Positions 19,551 to 29,537 of a stretch of DNA of 64,000 bases are shown in pieces. Below the pieces are notes generated by a model. That model searched no databases, had not been told where the DNA came from, and worked only from the letters and a program-made list of their open reading frames with translations. The translations under genes were made by a program, and so were the position numbers. Where the stretch lies: positions 931,001 through 995,000 of the forward strand of contig JADJOE010000001.1 of NCBI GenBank assembly GCA_016713905.1, in the 5' to 3' direction. This DNA is from Candidatus Vicinibacter proximus (GTDB taxonomy: Bacteria > Bacteroidota > Bacteroidia > Chitinophagales > Saprospiraceae). The first letter of the stretch is position 1; the number at the start of each line of letters is the position of its first letter.

Positions 19551-19880
19551 ATGAGTAAAATTGGAAACATAACTAATGATCAAAGGAACTTGATTTTAGA
19601 GCTAATTAAAACACATGTTAAGCAAGAAAAAAACTGCAGAGTTGGATGGGCCGTAAAAGAAATAATTGGAGAGGATGTGGAATATCATTTATTAGACAAG
19701 TTATCTTCAGATTTAATTGAAAGCACACGTTATACAAGAGACAAAGCAAATCCAAATTTTGAATATGATTGGAATATAAGAAAAAACCCAGACTTTTATT
19801 TATCAAGAATAAATTTAATTGCGTCAGTAATAAGTGTATTAGCAGCCATCGTTTCAGCTTACTATGCCTATAAAAATTAA
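19551..19880 (+). CDS. Small protein with C-terminal membrane helix, unknown
   Basis: 109 residues. The N-terminal ~85 residues are polar and look like a small helical domain (NDQRNLILELIKTHVKQEKN, WAVKEIIGEDVEYHLLDKL, ESTRYTRDKANP). The last ~22 form one hydrophobic helix (INLIASVISVLAAIVSAYYAY) before KN, a tail-anchor topology. The Bacteroidota -7 box TAAATTTG at 19539-19546 ends four bases before the ATG at 19551, so the mRNA would be leaderless or nearly so. I do not recognise the family. It is the passenger gene of the tandem duplication and is flanked by REP-like hairpins. Confidence 0.65.
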   Translation: MSKIGNITNDQRNLILELIKTHVKQEKNCRVGWAVKEIIGEDVEYHLLDKLSSDLIESTRYTRDKANPNFEYDWNIRKNPDFYLSRINLIASVISVLAAIVSAYYAYKN

Positions 19881-19967
19881 TTATAAAATAATTTATAAGC
19901 AAAATAGCATTTGTAATTCCAAAATAAATAAAATCTCAACACTCCCATAAATCCCAGAAATCCCAGT

Positions 19968-20672
19968 TCAGACGAGATCAATCATGGCACAAGTCGCAGA
20001 CTTGCGCCAGCAAGGGGTTTTATTAATGATCGGGGGTTTCCAATAAAAGGGTCTTATTAATAATCGTGGCACAAGTCGGAGACTTGCGCCAACAAGAGGT
20101 TCGTTAGATAAAATTTTGTCGATATGATTTTCATCAAAATGTAAAACTACCGAACCATTCACACCAGTAGTTGCCTGTAACAATAATTTAGTATTATCCG
20201 CACAAGTAAATAAAATTAATTCATCTGTCTGTCTTAAATATTCAAGCTCTTTACATTTATGGGATTTTACAAATTTTCTAACGATATCAAAACTATTTAA
20301 ATCATCAAATATATCAGATGACACATCACAAAATATATCGATTTTAACTATTTTATTTTCCCATATGTGCATACCGCTGCCATCACTAAAATCATTTTTA
20401 CATTCTGTAATTTTCAAAATAGGGATTTCACTTTCGATAGCATCTAATTCATTTTTTGAAATAAAATCAACACCTCCTATTTGTTCCTTTGGGTTCTGAT
20501 TGATCAATGTTAAATTGCCTGGAAAGTATACCTCAAAACTTGAAATGGAACGGTCAAATGAAATGTATTGTGATTGATCGAGATATAATCTACTATAACT
20601 TGAATTAATCATTTGTTGCAATATAGAAATCGCCTCATTAGAAATTAAATGTTTAGTTGATATTACTTTCAT
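19968..20672 (-). CDS. Unknown protein, C-terminus overwritten by repeat unit
   Basis: Open frame of 234 codons. Residues 1 to about 190 (MKVISTKHLISNEAISIL... to HFDENHIDKILSNEP) have normal composition and no recognised domain. The last ~43 residues (from about LVGASLRLVP) are simply the translation of the REP-bearing duplication unit, so the natural end has been lost. It overlaps the upstream gene by four bases (ATGA at 20669-20672), which implies translational coupling. No signal peptide. A toxin/immunity or regulatory pair is imaginable but there is no positive evidence. Confidence 0.55.
   Translation of the reverse strand: MKVISTKHLISNEAISILQQMINSSYSRLYLDQSQYISFDRSISSFEVYFPGNLTLINQNPKEQIGGVDFISKNELDAIESEIPILKITECKNDFSDGSGMHIWENKIVKIDIFCDVSSDIFDDLNSFDIVRKFVKSHKCKELEYLRQTDELILFTCADNTKLLLQATTGVNGSVVLHFDENHIDKILSNEPLVGASLRLVPRLLIRPFYWKPPIINKTPCWRKSATCAMIDLV
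19986..20008 (-). repeat. REP-like hairpin, full element
   Basis: Plus-strand arms GGCACAAGTC and GACTTGCGCC around GCA; on the minus strand GGCGCAAGTC and GACTTGTGCC around TGC, with one G-T pair. Confidence 0.82.
20068..20090 (-). repeat. REP-like hairpin
   Basis: Same arms as the other elements, central triplet GGA; lies at the outer edge of duplication unit 2. Confidence 0.8.
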
Positions 20673-20932
20673 TGCAATCGAACTTTAAATTTATGACCTC
20701 CTGGTAAAACAATTAAGATTGCTGGACCGTTAAATGAAGCATCTATATAGTGTGAAATCGCAACTCCATTACCCATATCTATACATAAAGCTGGCGGACA
20801 TGGCATCCATGTCTTACCAAGTTTCAATGCCAAAAGATCAAAAAATTCATCTACTGATTTACCGCCTAAAAATACAGCAAACTGGCCAATATTACTGCTT
20901 CCCTTTTTTTTCCATTCCAAAACATCTGTCAA
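20669..20932 (-). CDS. Unknown 87-residue protein, coupled to the next gene
   Basis: Small soluble protein beginning MTDVLEWKKKGSSNIGQF, with FLGGKSVDEFFDLLALKLGK in the middle and a basic end (GGHKFKVRLQ). Family not recognised. Its stop overlaps the start of the downstream gene at 20672. About 190 bases of non-coding DNA lie upstream. Confidence 0.55.
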   Translation of the reverse strand: MTDVLEWKKKGSSNIGQFAVFLGGKSVDEFFDLLALKLGKTWMPCPPALCIDMGNGVAISHYIDASFNGPAILIVLPGGHKFKVRLQ

Positions 20933-21119
20933 ATTAAGCTCATCAATAGTTTCAAAAATAGTGCTAAATATGGTATTATGTAATATTCCCCATTGGCTTT
21001 ACAAAAAGTTCATAAAGTTAATAATCCCTATTGAATTAAGTCCTAAGGAGTGTTAGCGCTTTTTATGACTTGATTGTACAGAATTAAAAAAATTCAAGAA
21101 TTTGTACAAGCTTCCTTAG

Positions 21120-21530
21120 TTAATAATAATCACACTCTACTTCGCCCTCACAGAGCACTTTATATGTTTCAATTAAGTTTTCCTTAAAATAGATTACCAA
21201 TATATCCAGATCTATATGGAATCCTGGTCTATTTCCTAAAATATAAGTCCAAATATCCTTACTTGCTCTGGTATCAGGTTCTCCCAAAATTTTCAATGTT
21301 TCCTCTTTGCTCAATCGATTTAATTTCTTTGTATATATTAGTGAATGAGTTTGTTTAAATCTAATATATGGTTCTGTTCTCCATCTTGTCATATCAAAAC
21401 CTTTGTTTGGATACCAACTTATAATCAGAATCCATATGAAAAATGAAATTTTCTTAAGAAATTGGAACATCATGATAGATATAAAAAGGCTATAAAATGA
21501 GCATTTATCTTTGTTCTGAATGCTTTCCAT
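21120..21530 (-). CDS. Small protein with BamE/SmpA-like domain (tentative)
   Basis: 136 residues. An N-terminal hydrophobic helix (FLKKISFFIWILIISWY, about 24-40) acts as a signal anchor or uncleaved signal. The C-terminal half has the order seen in BamE/SmpA-like domains: a helix with LSKEETLKILGEPD, then strands DIWTYILG, LDILVIYF and LIETYKVL. Length fits. The ATG at 21530 is used, but the MM pair about 20 codons later would give a shorter, more signal-like start. It lies on the same strand as the broken DUF6973 lipoprotein upstream and might be its partner; this is inference. Confidence 0.5.
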   Translation of the reverse strand: MESIQNKDKCSFYSLFISIMMFQFLKKISFFIWILIISWYPNKGFDMTRWRTEPYIRFKQTHSLIYTKKLNRLSKEETLKILGEPDTRASKDIWTYILGNRPGFHIDLDILVIYFKENLIETYKVLCEGEVECDYY

Positions 21531-21612
21531 AATTTAAAGATAATAAAATAAGAATTTAATGTAAGAACAATTAGGCTGAATGTAAATATTGGTTCTGAAT
21601 ACATAATTTATG

Positions 21613-23125
21613 CTATTTACAAATACATCCTGTACTAAATATTAAATGCTCTGATGGCAAATGAGGGTCCGCCATAATTTTAAAATCTCCTGAGTTTATG
21701 TAATTGCATAGCAAATTTGCTAATTCCGCTTCACTTAAACCTGGATTGTTTTCTGCAATTGAAATACCTAAATCGTTATTGAATAAATCCATAATTTTAT
21801 CATTGGCACCATCTGGCAAATCACATTCATGTGCAACCCCAAATGCTCTTGCAACTGTTCCACCACAAACTGTGACCCTAGATATTTATGCCATCCAATA
21901 GGCATGCCTAAATGCATCACTGGAATCTTTAACAGAACTTTGGCCCCATTTATAAATTGTCATAATTGTAGCTTTCTCTATAGCTTTGTAAACCTCAATT
22001 GCACATTCCGGAAAATTGATTAATAAATCTAGCTCACAAATATTTAACCTATATATTGGATTTTTGTCTATATTAAATCCATTTTCAAGTATCTCCTTGA
22101 ATTCCTCCCATTCCTCCTCCGTTAATCGATACATTTTTCTAATTGCATCTTCAAAGCAATTGTTAAAATCCTTAATTCCCGTATCAAAATAATCTTCACA
22201 CACCTGTCTTAAACACCCCTCATCCACATACCAGGACACATGATTGTTCGGGATCTGAAGATCAGGGTAGTTTGTATTAAAATAACTTACAAAGGCTTCT
22301 TCAATTTCTTCACGTTTAAATATGCACTTGGTGTCAGCGCTTCCATTTGTATTTCCTCCTCCATAGGAAGGATTGTTGGGAGGGGGACCTCCTTTTCCTC
22401 CCCAATTAAATGTACCTCGATCACTCCAAATAGTTATTACAATCGTACCACTGCTCGATCCTCCACCGCCGGTACCGCCACCTCCGGAATTCCCGTCGTC
22501 ATCTCTTTTCGCACAATTGATGCGGGGATGCCGACATGGGGTACAATTATTAGGACAAGGTTCTTCTCTACATATTGGGGTAGTGAGAGGAACAATCTTA
22601 ATACATCCCGAGGATTCAAAATTACTTGAAGAGCCTCCGCCACTTCCATCAAAATCATCATCCTCTTCTGTTTCTATGCTCAGCACTTCAGGAAAATCCT
22701 GGTTCTCATCAATTTCATCTGCAATGTTTGACTCCGTGCCAATTAGAAAATACCCAAACTCATCTCCGTACCTGATTGCCTGAAAATAGTGTAATACCTG
22801 ACCATCATTCCTGGCTATCGGAATTTTTATACAGATAACATGGTCGTTTTCATTTTTTAAAACACTTATGTAATGGATTAGAGGAAATCCATATTGATTG
22901 TAAAAAATAGTTTAAGTCGCCTTGTTGATTTTGACTGTTTACCTTTCTTATGTGATATAAACAAGTTTGAACAAATTCACTTATCTCAGTTTGACCAGTT
23001 GATGCTAATCCCTCTAACATCTGATTAGCATGATCAATTGTTTGTTCCTTTTGACAACTATAGAAAGAAACGTTTAAAAAGAAAAATAATAATAATACCC
23101 TGAATAGAGTGTCTGATTTTTTCAT
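21613..23125 (-). pseudogene. Secreted lipoprotein with C-terminal DUF6973 domain, broken
   Basis: Reconstructed gene of about 500 codons. It starts at 23125 with a lipoprotein signal (LLLFFFLNVSFYSCQ, cysteine near 24). A +1 shift at an A6 run at 22902-22907 (plus strand) moves the frame; it stays open through a Ser/Gly/Pro-rich, cysteine-containing linker (CPNNCTPCRHPRINC) to DSSDAFRHAYWMA. There an in-frame TAA (21886-21888) interrupts the DUF6973 core. The same frame goes on with RAFGVAHEC, MDLFNNDLG and ends GCICK at 21613. DAFRHAYW, AHE and MDLFNN are the family's conserved segments. The domain's activity is not established. Two independent lesions of different kinds suggest a decaying gene. 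Confidence 0.75.
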
Positions 23126-23596
23126 AATGTTAGGTGTTTACAATTAACTAAAAAAAACAGATTGCACAGTTGTGTTCCTTCACGTGCAACCTGATTACAA
23201 AAATACCTATCCTCTTTGTTTATACAATACCATAAAATTGGTATTTTACCTATTACAAAAATATACATACTTTATTTTGTAGAAATAAATCAAGACATGT
23301 CTTGAAATACAAATAATGATAGGGTAAATTTTTCAGACTTCTTAGAAGAATGAATCTTGAAATAATAGTCTCAGAATTATAGGACTTAAAGGAATTAGTC
23401 AGGATATTTATAGAAATATTTAAAAAGTAAATTATATCTCAACACTCCCATAAATCCCAGAAATCCCAGTTCAGACGAGATCAATCATGGCACAAGTCGC
23501 AGACTTGCGCCAGCAAGGGTATATCCTTTTTCTTTTTATGATTTTTGATTAGACAAAACCCATTTAAGCGTTTATCACAATAATTAAGGAAAATGG
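23126..23596. other. Intergenic with REP-like repeat copy
   Basis: No gene. Contains the upstream region of the DUF6973 lipoprotein and, at 23437-23519, an ~83 bp partial copy of the 3' end of the duplication unit found at 19.3 and 19.9 kb, including its hairpin. Confidence 0.6.
23437..23519 (-). repeat. Dispersed copy of REP-bearing repeat
   Basis: Matches the 3' segment of the tandem duplication unit, starting ATCTCAACACTCCCATAAAT and ending with the full 23-base hairpin at 23489-23511 plus AGCAAGGG. Shows that this segment is dispersed on its own, not only as part of the duplication. Confidence 0.85.
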
Positions 23597-23625
23597 TTTG
23601 TTTTTTATGAATATTTGTATATTTG
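23597..23625 (+). promoter_or_regulatory. Bacteroidota-type promoter of the DUF433/DUF5615 pair
   Basis: TTTG at 23597-23600, a 17-base gap, and TATATTTG (TAnnTTTG) at 23618-23625. The ATG at 23630 lies only four bases past the box, so transcription would start at about the first codon (leaderless mRNA). Confidence 0.55.
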
Positions 23626-23629
23626 CTTT

Positions 23630-23857
23630 ATGGATGATATAAATAAATATATTCAGATTGACGGCTTAATTCGCTTTGGAAAACCTTGTATCATCGGTAC
23701 AAGGATTTCAATTGATGATATCCTAAAGTGGTTGTCCTCAGGTATGAGTTATGAAGAAATTGAAAGAGATTTCCCACAACTTAAAAGAGAGCATATTTTA
23801 GCAGCTTTAAGCTTTGCTGCAAACCGAGAAGCATCTCTCTGCTTGATGCATATATGA
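23630..23857 (+). CDS. DUF433 antitoxin-like protein
   Basis: 75 residues from the ATG at 23630 (an upstream TTG at 23615 is unlikely because it would lie inside the -7 promoter box). The DUF433 pattern is clear: IRFGKPCIIGTRISIDDILKWL, then SYEEIERDFPQLKREHILAAL, a winged-helix type fold that usually binds DNA and neutralises a PIN-like partner. Its stop overlaps the next start (ATGA, 23854-23857), the normal arrangement of DUF433-DUF5615 toxin-antitoxin operons. The last residues (SLCLMHI) look slightly degraded compared with the family. Confidence 0.85.
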   Translation: MDDINKYIQIDGLIRFGKPCIIGTRISIDDILKWLSSGMSYEEIERDFPQLKREHILAALSFAANREASLCLMHI

Positions 23858-24189
23858 AAATATTATTGGATGCAAATATATCTTGGAGGATCAAAGAAAA
23901 TTTGAAGGAATGGTTTGAGGATTGCATACATGTAGATAATTGTGGACTCAATGCTCCGGTTACAGATCAACAGATTTAGAATTTTGCTAAAGCAAATCAA
24001 TTGGTTATTTTTATCAACGATTTAGATTTTATTAACTTAGGAAATTTATATGGCTTTCCTCCAAAATGTGTAATCCTTAGAACCGGTAACCAATCAACTT
24101 TATTTTTAGAAAGAGTAATTATATCGAAATTAAAAGAGATTAATGATTTTTATTCAAACGAAAGTGAAGGAGCATTAGAAATATATTAA
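23854..24189 (+). pseudogene. DUF5615 PIN-like toxin, interrupted by an in-frame TAG
   Basis: Begins MKILLDANISWRIKENL with the early Asp of PIN-like folds. At codon 42 (23977-23979) a TAG replaces what in the family is normally Trp (DTEIW-type segment; here TDQQI*NFAK). The same frame continues to 24189 with INDLDFINL (second acidic cluster), GFPPKCVILRTGNQST and a final ALEIY, all typical of DUF5615. So the toxin ribonuclease would end after 41 residues, while the antitoxin is preserved. A single G-to-A change (TGG to TAG) explains the stop. Confidence 0.85.
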
Positions 24190-24272
24190 ATTCCTATAAA
24201 ATTAAATCTCCCTGTTTTACAAATGTGTATTTTAATAGTCTGCGGCAATGTGTACCTATGATTCAATTATTG

Positions 24273-24566
24273 TCATTTACTTAGGTTATTAAAACTACTA
24301 GGCACAAGTCGGAGACTTTTGTCAACAAGGTTTTTTTTTAATAATCCTGATGCAAGGTGTAGATTTGCGCCAACAGGGCTATTCTCCTGATGCTTCATCC
24401 ATACTGATCCGCCAATAATGCCTACCAGAATAAATATCTTTTTAAAATTCATCCAGTTGTAATACCCTCTGTCGGACCAATTTTCTATTTGATAAAAATA
24501 TATAAAAACATATACCAGCAGAACAAAACTAAAAATACCAATGAATAACCAACAAAGCTTTGACAT
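24273..24566 (-). CDS. Small two-helix membrane protein, 3' end in repeat DNA
   Basis: 97 codons. Helix 1 covers about 4-27 (CWLFIGIFSFVLLVYVFIYF), helix 2 about 44-56 (IFILVGIIGGSVW). The last ~35 residues, from about PVGANLHLA, translate a degenerate pair of REP-like hairpins at 24301-24372, so the natural C-terminus has probably been replaced. Family not recognised; it may be a small truncated gene. Confidence 0.4.
   Translation of the reverse strand: MSKLCWLFIGIFSFVLLVYVFIYFYQIENWSDRGYYNWMNFKKIFILVGIIGGSVWMKHQENSPVGANLHLASGLLKKNLVDKSLRLVPSSFNNLSK
24301..24372 (-). repeat. Two degenerate REP-like hairpins
   Basis: GGCACAAGTCGGAGACTT followed by a damaged right arm, and TGCAAGGTGTAGATTTGCGCC, both recognisable relatives of the hairpins at 19.4-20.1 and 23.5 kb. 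Confidence 0.6.
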
Positions 24567-24770
24567 CAGTTAAGATAAGCCTGAAGACATTTTATGATTT
24601 TTTATTCAATAGACAAAGGGTTATTTCGGCTCTTAAAATTAAGAATCGATTAATAAAGTTTAGGATTTAATTACTTTTGGAGATTTGTTTTTTTAAACCT
24701 TGTTTGCAAATATAAATTAATTTTACTACTTGAATCTAAGTTACGAATACATACTTATTAAGTTTTTGTA

Positions 24771-25703
24771 ATGACCAAAGAACAAATAATCCACTGGCTG
24801 CTTGAAGGCGATGTATCGATCCAATATCAGACCTATAGAGATCTTTTAGATCAGGACAAACCCAGGCTAAGAAATAAAATCAATTCTGAAGGATGGGGAT
24901 TGAAATTTCTTTCCAAACGACACGAAAATGCATACTGGGGACAAAGTTTCTACCAACCCAAATGGATAAGCACACATTATACCTTATTGGATTTAAAAAA
25001 TCTAAATATCTCCTCAACCAACAAGTTGATAAAAGAATCTGTTCAAAAAATATTTAATACAGAAAAAGGACCTGATGGAGGAATACGCCCTATCGGACAA
25101 AATCAAAAGTGCGATGTTTGCATCAATGGCATGGTATTGAATTATTCCACCTATTTTGGAATTAAAGAAGAACTTCTTTGTTCGGTGATAGATTTTCTAT
25201 TAAATGAAAAAATGAAGGATGGTGGATTCAACTGTCGTTCCAATTCCACCGGTGCAATCCACAGCTCGTTGCATACTACGCTGTCCGTTCTGGAAGGCAT
25301 TTTTGAATACCACAAGAATGGTTATACCTATAGACTTAATGAACTTTTAGAAGTGCAGCAGGAAGCGCACGAATTCATACTGATGCATAAATTATTCCGC
25401 TCAGACAAATCCGGAGAAATCATCAACCCCAACTTCCTGAAATTATATTACCCTAGTCGTTGGTATTATGACGTATTAAAGGCTTTGGATTACTTTCAGT
25501 ATGCAAAAATTAAATACGACCACCGTATGGACGATGCCATTGAGTTTTTACAAAACAAAAAAACCAAAGAAGGTGTATGGAAACTTCCTTCAAAGCATCC
25601 GGGTCAGACTCATTTTGAAATGGAACAGGCCGGCAAGCCAAGCCGATGGAATACTTTAAGGGCATTGAGGGTATTGAAACATTTCAACATCCCAGATGTC
25701 TAA
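24771..25703 (+). CDS. Alpha/alpha-toroid (terpenoid cyclase / prenyltransferase-like) protein
   Basis: 310 residues, soluble. Repeated helical pairs with squalene-cyclase-type segments: KGPDGGIRPIG, NEKMKDGGFNCRSNSTGAIHSSLHTTLSVLEGI, KTKEGVWKLPS. These QW-like turns define the alpha/alpha toroid seen in terpenoid cyclases and prenyltransferase beta subunits. The catalytic DXDD of squalene cyclases is not seen, so this is probably a non-cyclase member of unknown role. Start is the first ATG. A zinc-ribbon gene follows 230 bases later. Confidence 0.75.
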   Translation: MTKEQIIHWLLEGDVSIQYQTYRDLLDQDKPRLRNKINSEGWGLKFLSKRHENAYWGQSFYQPKWISTHYTLLDLKNLNISSTNKLIKESVQKIFNTEKGPDGGIRPIGQNQKCDVCINGMVLNYSTYFGIKEELLCSVIDFLLNEKMKDGGFNCRSNSTGAIHSSLHTTLSVLEGIFEYHKNGYTYRLNELLEVQQEAHEFILMHKLFRSDKSGEIINPNFLKLYYPSRWYYDVLKALDYFQYAKIKYDHRMDDAIEFLQNKKTKEGVWKLPSKHPGQTHFEMEQAGKPSRWNTLRALRVLKHFNIPDV

Positions 25704-25932
25704 AATTTAATCTACACGCCATGCACAAATTCGGAATTCCGTTGGTAACACAATTTTGAATTTTAATTGAACCCTTACCAAAATTCTTCACAGATATTAT
25801 TTCATTTCTGATGGTATTTTCCGCAGTCGCTGCAACTTAAAAGACTTCACTTTGCCAATCAAAATTAGGAAGCCTGAATTTTCGGATAAAACTTAACTTT
25901 GAAAAATATTTTCTCACGAACTTTCTCTTGAC

Positions 25933-26199
25933 ATGGAACAGAATGTGTATAAAAATTGCCAAAGTTGTGGCATGCCGCTTAAAAAATCACCTAATGGAGG
26001 TGGGACCAATTCAGATGGCTCCATCAGCCAAATGTATTGTGCCTATTGCTATGAAAACGGTCAGTTTAAACAACCGGACTGGACTGCAGCACAAATGCAG
26101 GAATTTTCCAAAGGAAAATTAAAAGAAATGGGCTTTCCGGGATTCCTTGCCGGATTCTTCACCATGGGAATTCCGAAATTGGCTCGTTGGAAAAAATAA
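25933..26199 (+). CDS. Zinc ribbon domain protein (Zn_ribbon_2 type)
   Basis: 88 residues. The metal site is visible at the N-terminus: CQSCGMPL and, about 30 residues on, CAYCYENGQF (two CxxC pairs). The rest is the family tail (WTAAQMQEFSKGKLKEMGFP...). Function of this short family is not established; nucleic-acid or protein binding is likely. The HEAT gene begins 8 bases after its stop, so they form an operon. Confidence 0.85.
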   Translation: MEQNVYKNCQSCGMPLKKSPNGGGTNSDGSISQMYCAYCYENGQFKQPDWTAAQMQEFSKGKLKEMGFPGFLAGFFTMGIPKLARWKK

Positions 26200-26207
26200 T
26201 GTCTTGA

Positions 26208-26717
26208 ATGACCCTAGTTGATTTATTTCAGGACAAAGACAAGAAGACTAAAGAGAAGACGGAGACCATCAGCAAATGGTTATTGGATGGATCTTTAGCG
26301 ACAGATGAGCTTTGCGTTTTTGCAGAAAATTCGAAGGATTCAGTAAAGGCTACTTGCATTGAAGCATTAGAATACGCCACTAAAATCAATCCCAATATCG
26401 CAGACGAAAATGTATTTTCTTTTGTTTCCAAAACCCTGACAGACACGGCACCCAGAGTGAAATGGGAAAGTGCGAAGGTCATTGGAAATACAGCGCACTT
26501 ATTTCCTAAAAATTTAGCTATTGCCATTAAGAATCTTTTGATCAACTCCGGACACGATGGCACAGTTGTGCGATGGAGCGCGGCATTTGCCATTGGTGAA
26601 ATATTAAAACTAAAAACAAAACATCAGTTGATGCTTCTTAAGGAAGTTGAAAAAATGGTCCACGAGGAGGAAAAGAACAGCATCCGTACGGTATACCTGG
26701 AGGCTATGAAAAAATGA
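26208..26717 (+). CDS. HEAT-repeat protein
   Basis: 169 residues of short paired helices, with HEAT-like units such as DSVKATCIEALEYATKINP, APRVKWESAKVIGNTAHLFP and GTVVRWSAAFAIGEILKLK. No signal peptide. HEAT proteins are scaffolds for protein-protein contact; the partner is unknown. It directly follows the zinc-ribbon gene. Confidence 0.8.
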   Translation: MTLVDLFQDKDKKTKEKTETISKWLLDGSLATDELCVFAENSKDSVKATCIEALEYATKINPNIADENVFSFVSKTLTDTAPRVKWESAKVIGNTAHLFPKNLAIAIKNLLINSGHDGTVVRWSAAFAIGEILKLKTKHQLMLLKEVEKMVHEEEKNSIRTVYLEAMKK

Positions 26718-26800
26718 ACAAGTAAAAAATTCAGGGATAAGATTTTATATCCCATTTTATTACATTCTAATCTAATGAAAGGGTTTAACCCATCGAAAAA

Positions 26801-26828
26801 AAAGGTGGTCCTAAAAAGAACCACCTTT
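26801..26828 (-). terminator. Intrinsic terminator of katG
   Basis: Perfect 9-base arms AAAGGTGGT and ACCACCTTT around a 10-base loop; on the minus strand the stem is followed by a run of T (plus-strand A-run at 26796-26803). Placed between the convergent katG and HEAT genes, it may work in both directions. Confidence 0.8.
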
Positions 26829-26862
26829 GTAATTTATAAAATCTTCTGAGGATCGTAAGAAA

Positions 26863-29098
<2,236 letters not shown>

Positions 29099-29537
29099 TT
29101 TTTATCAATTGTTTTATAGTTTGTAAGAATAAATAAAGTCGAATAAGCTTTGCTCATCGCTCCTATATGGGTACTTACATTCTTACAGAAGCAGGACCAA
29201 TTCTATCGTCCAAAAGACCCCTGTTCCAATCCCGAGAGGATCAACAAGCCAATATTTAAACACCCGGATTGAGATAGAGTTTAACTGATTTGTTACTCTT
29301 TTTTAGGCTTTGATTAAATCCCTACGTTTCAGGTTAAAAATGGCTTGGTTTGTTCAGAAATTTTATCTACGAATATGGGTGAAGTAAATGATAAATGTAC
29401 TACCTTACTTAAATTATAGCGCCGCATTTCTGCGCATAGGAAAAAAAGCAAAATGAACTTCCTTATGGATATAAACAGAATTTAAAAAATACTGGATGCT
29501 GGGGATAAGAATTTAGTACTCAAAAAAAATAAGCTAT
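29099..29537. other. Intergenic between divergent katG and the DUF4350-like gene
   Basis: No coding sequence recognised. It must hold the promoters of both divergent genes. I could not find a clean TTTG/TAnnTTTG pair or an obvious OxyR/PerR-like site. Confidence 0.4.

Larger units (their letters stand above)
19521..20099 (+). repeat. Tandem duplication unit 2 (~579 bp)
   Basis: Second unit of the duplication; it runs into the 3' part of the minus-strand gene at 19968-20672, which loses its natural end here. Confidence 0.9.
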
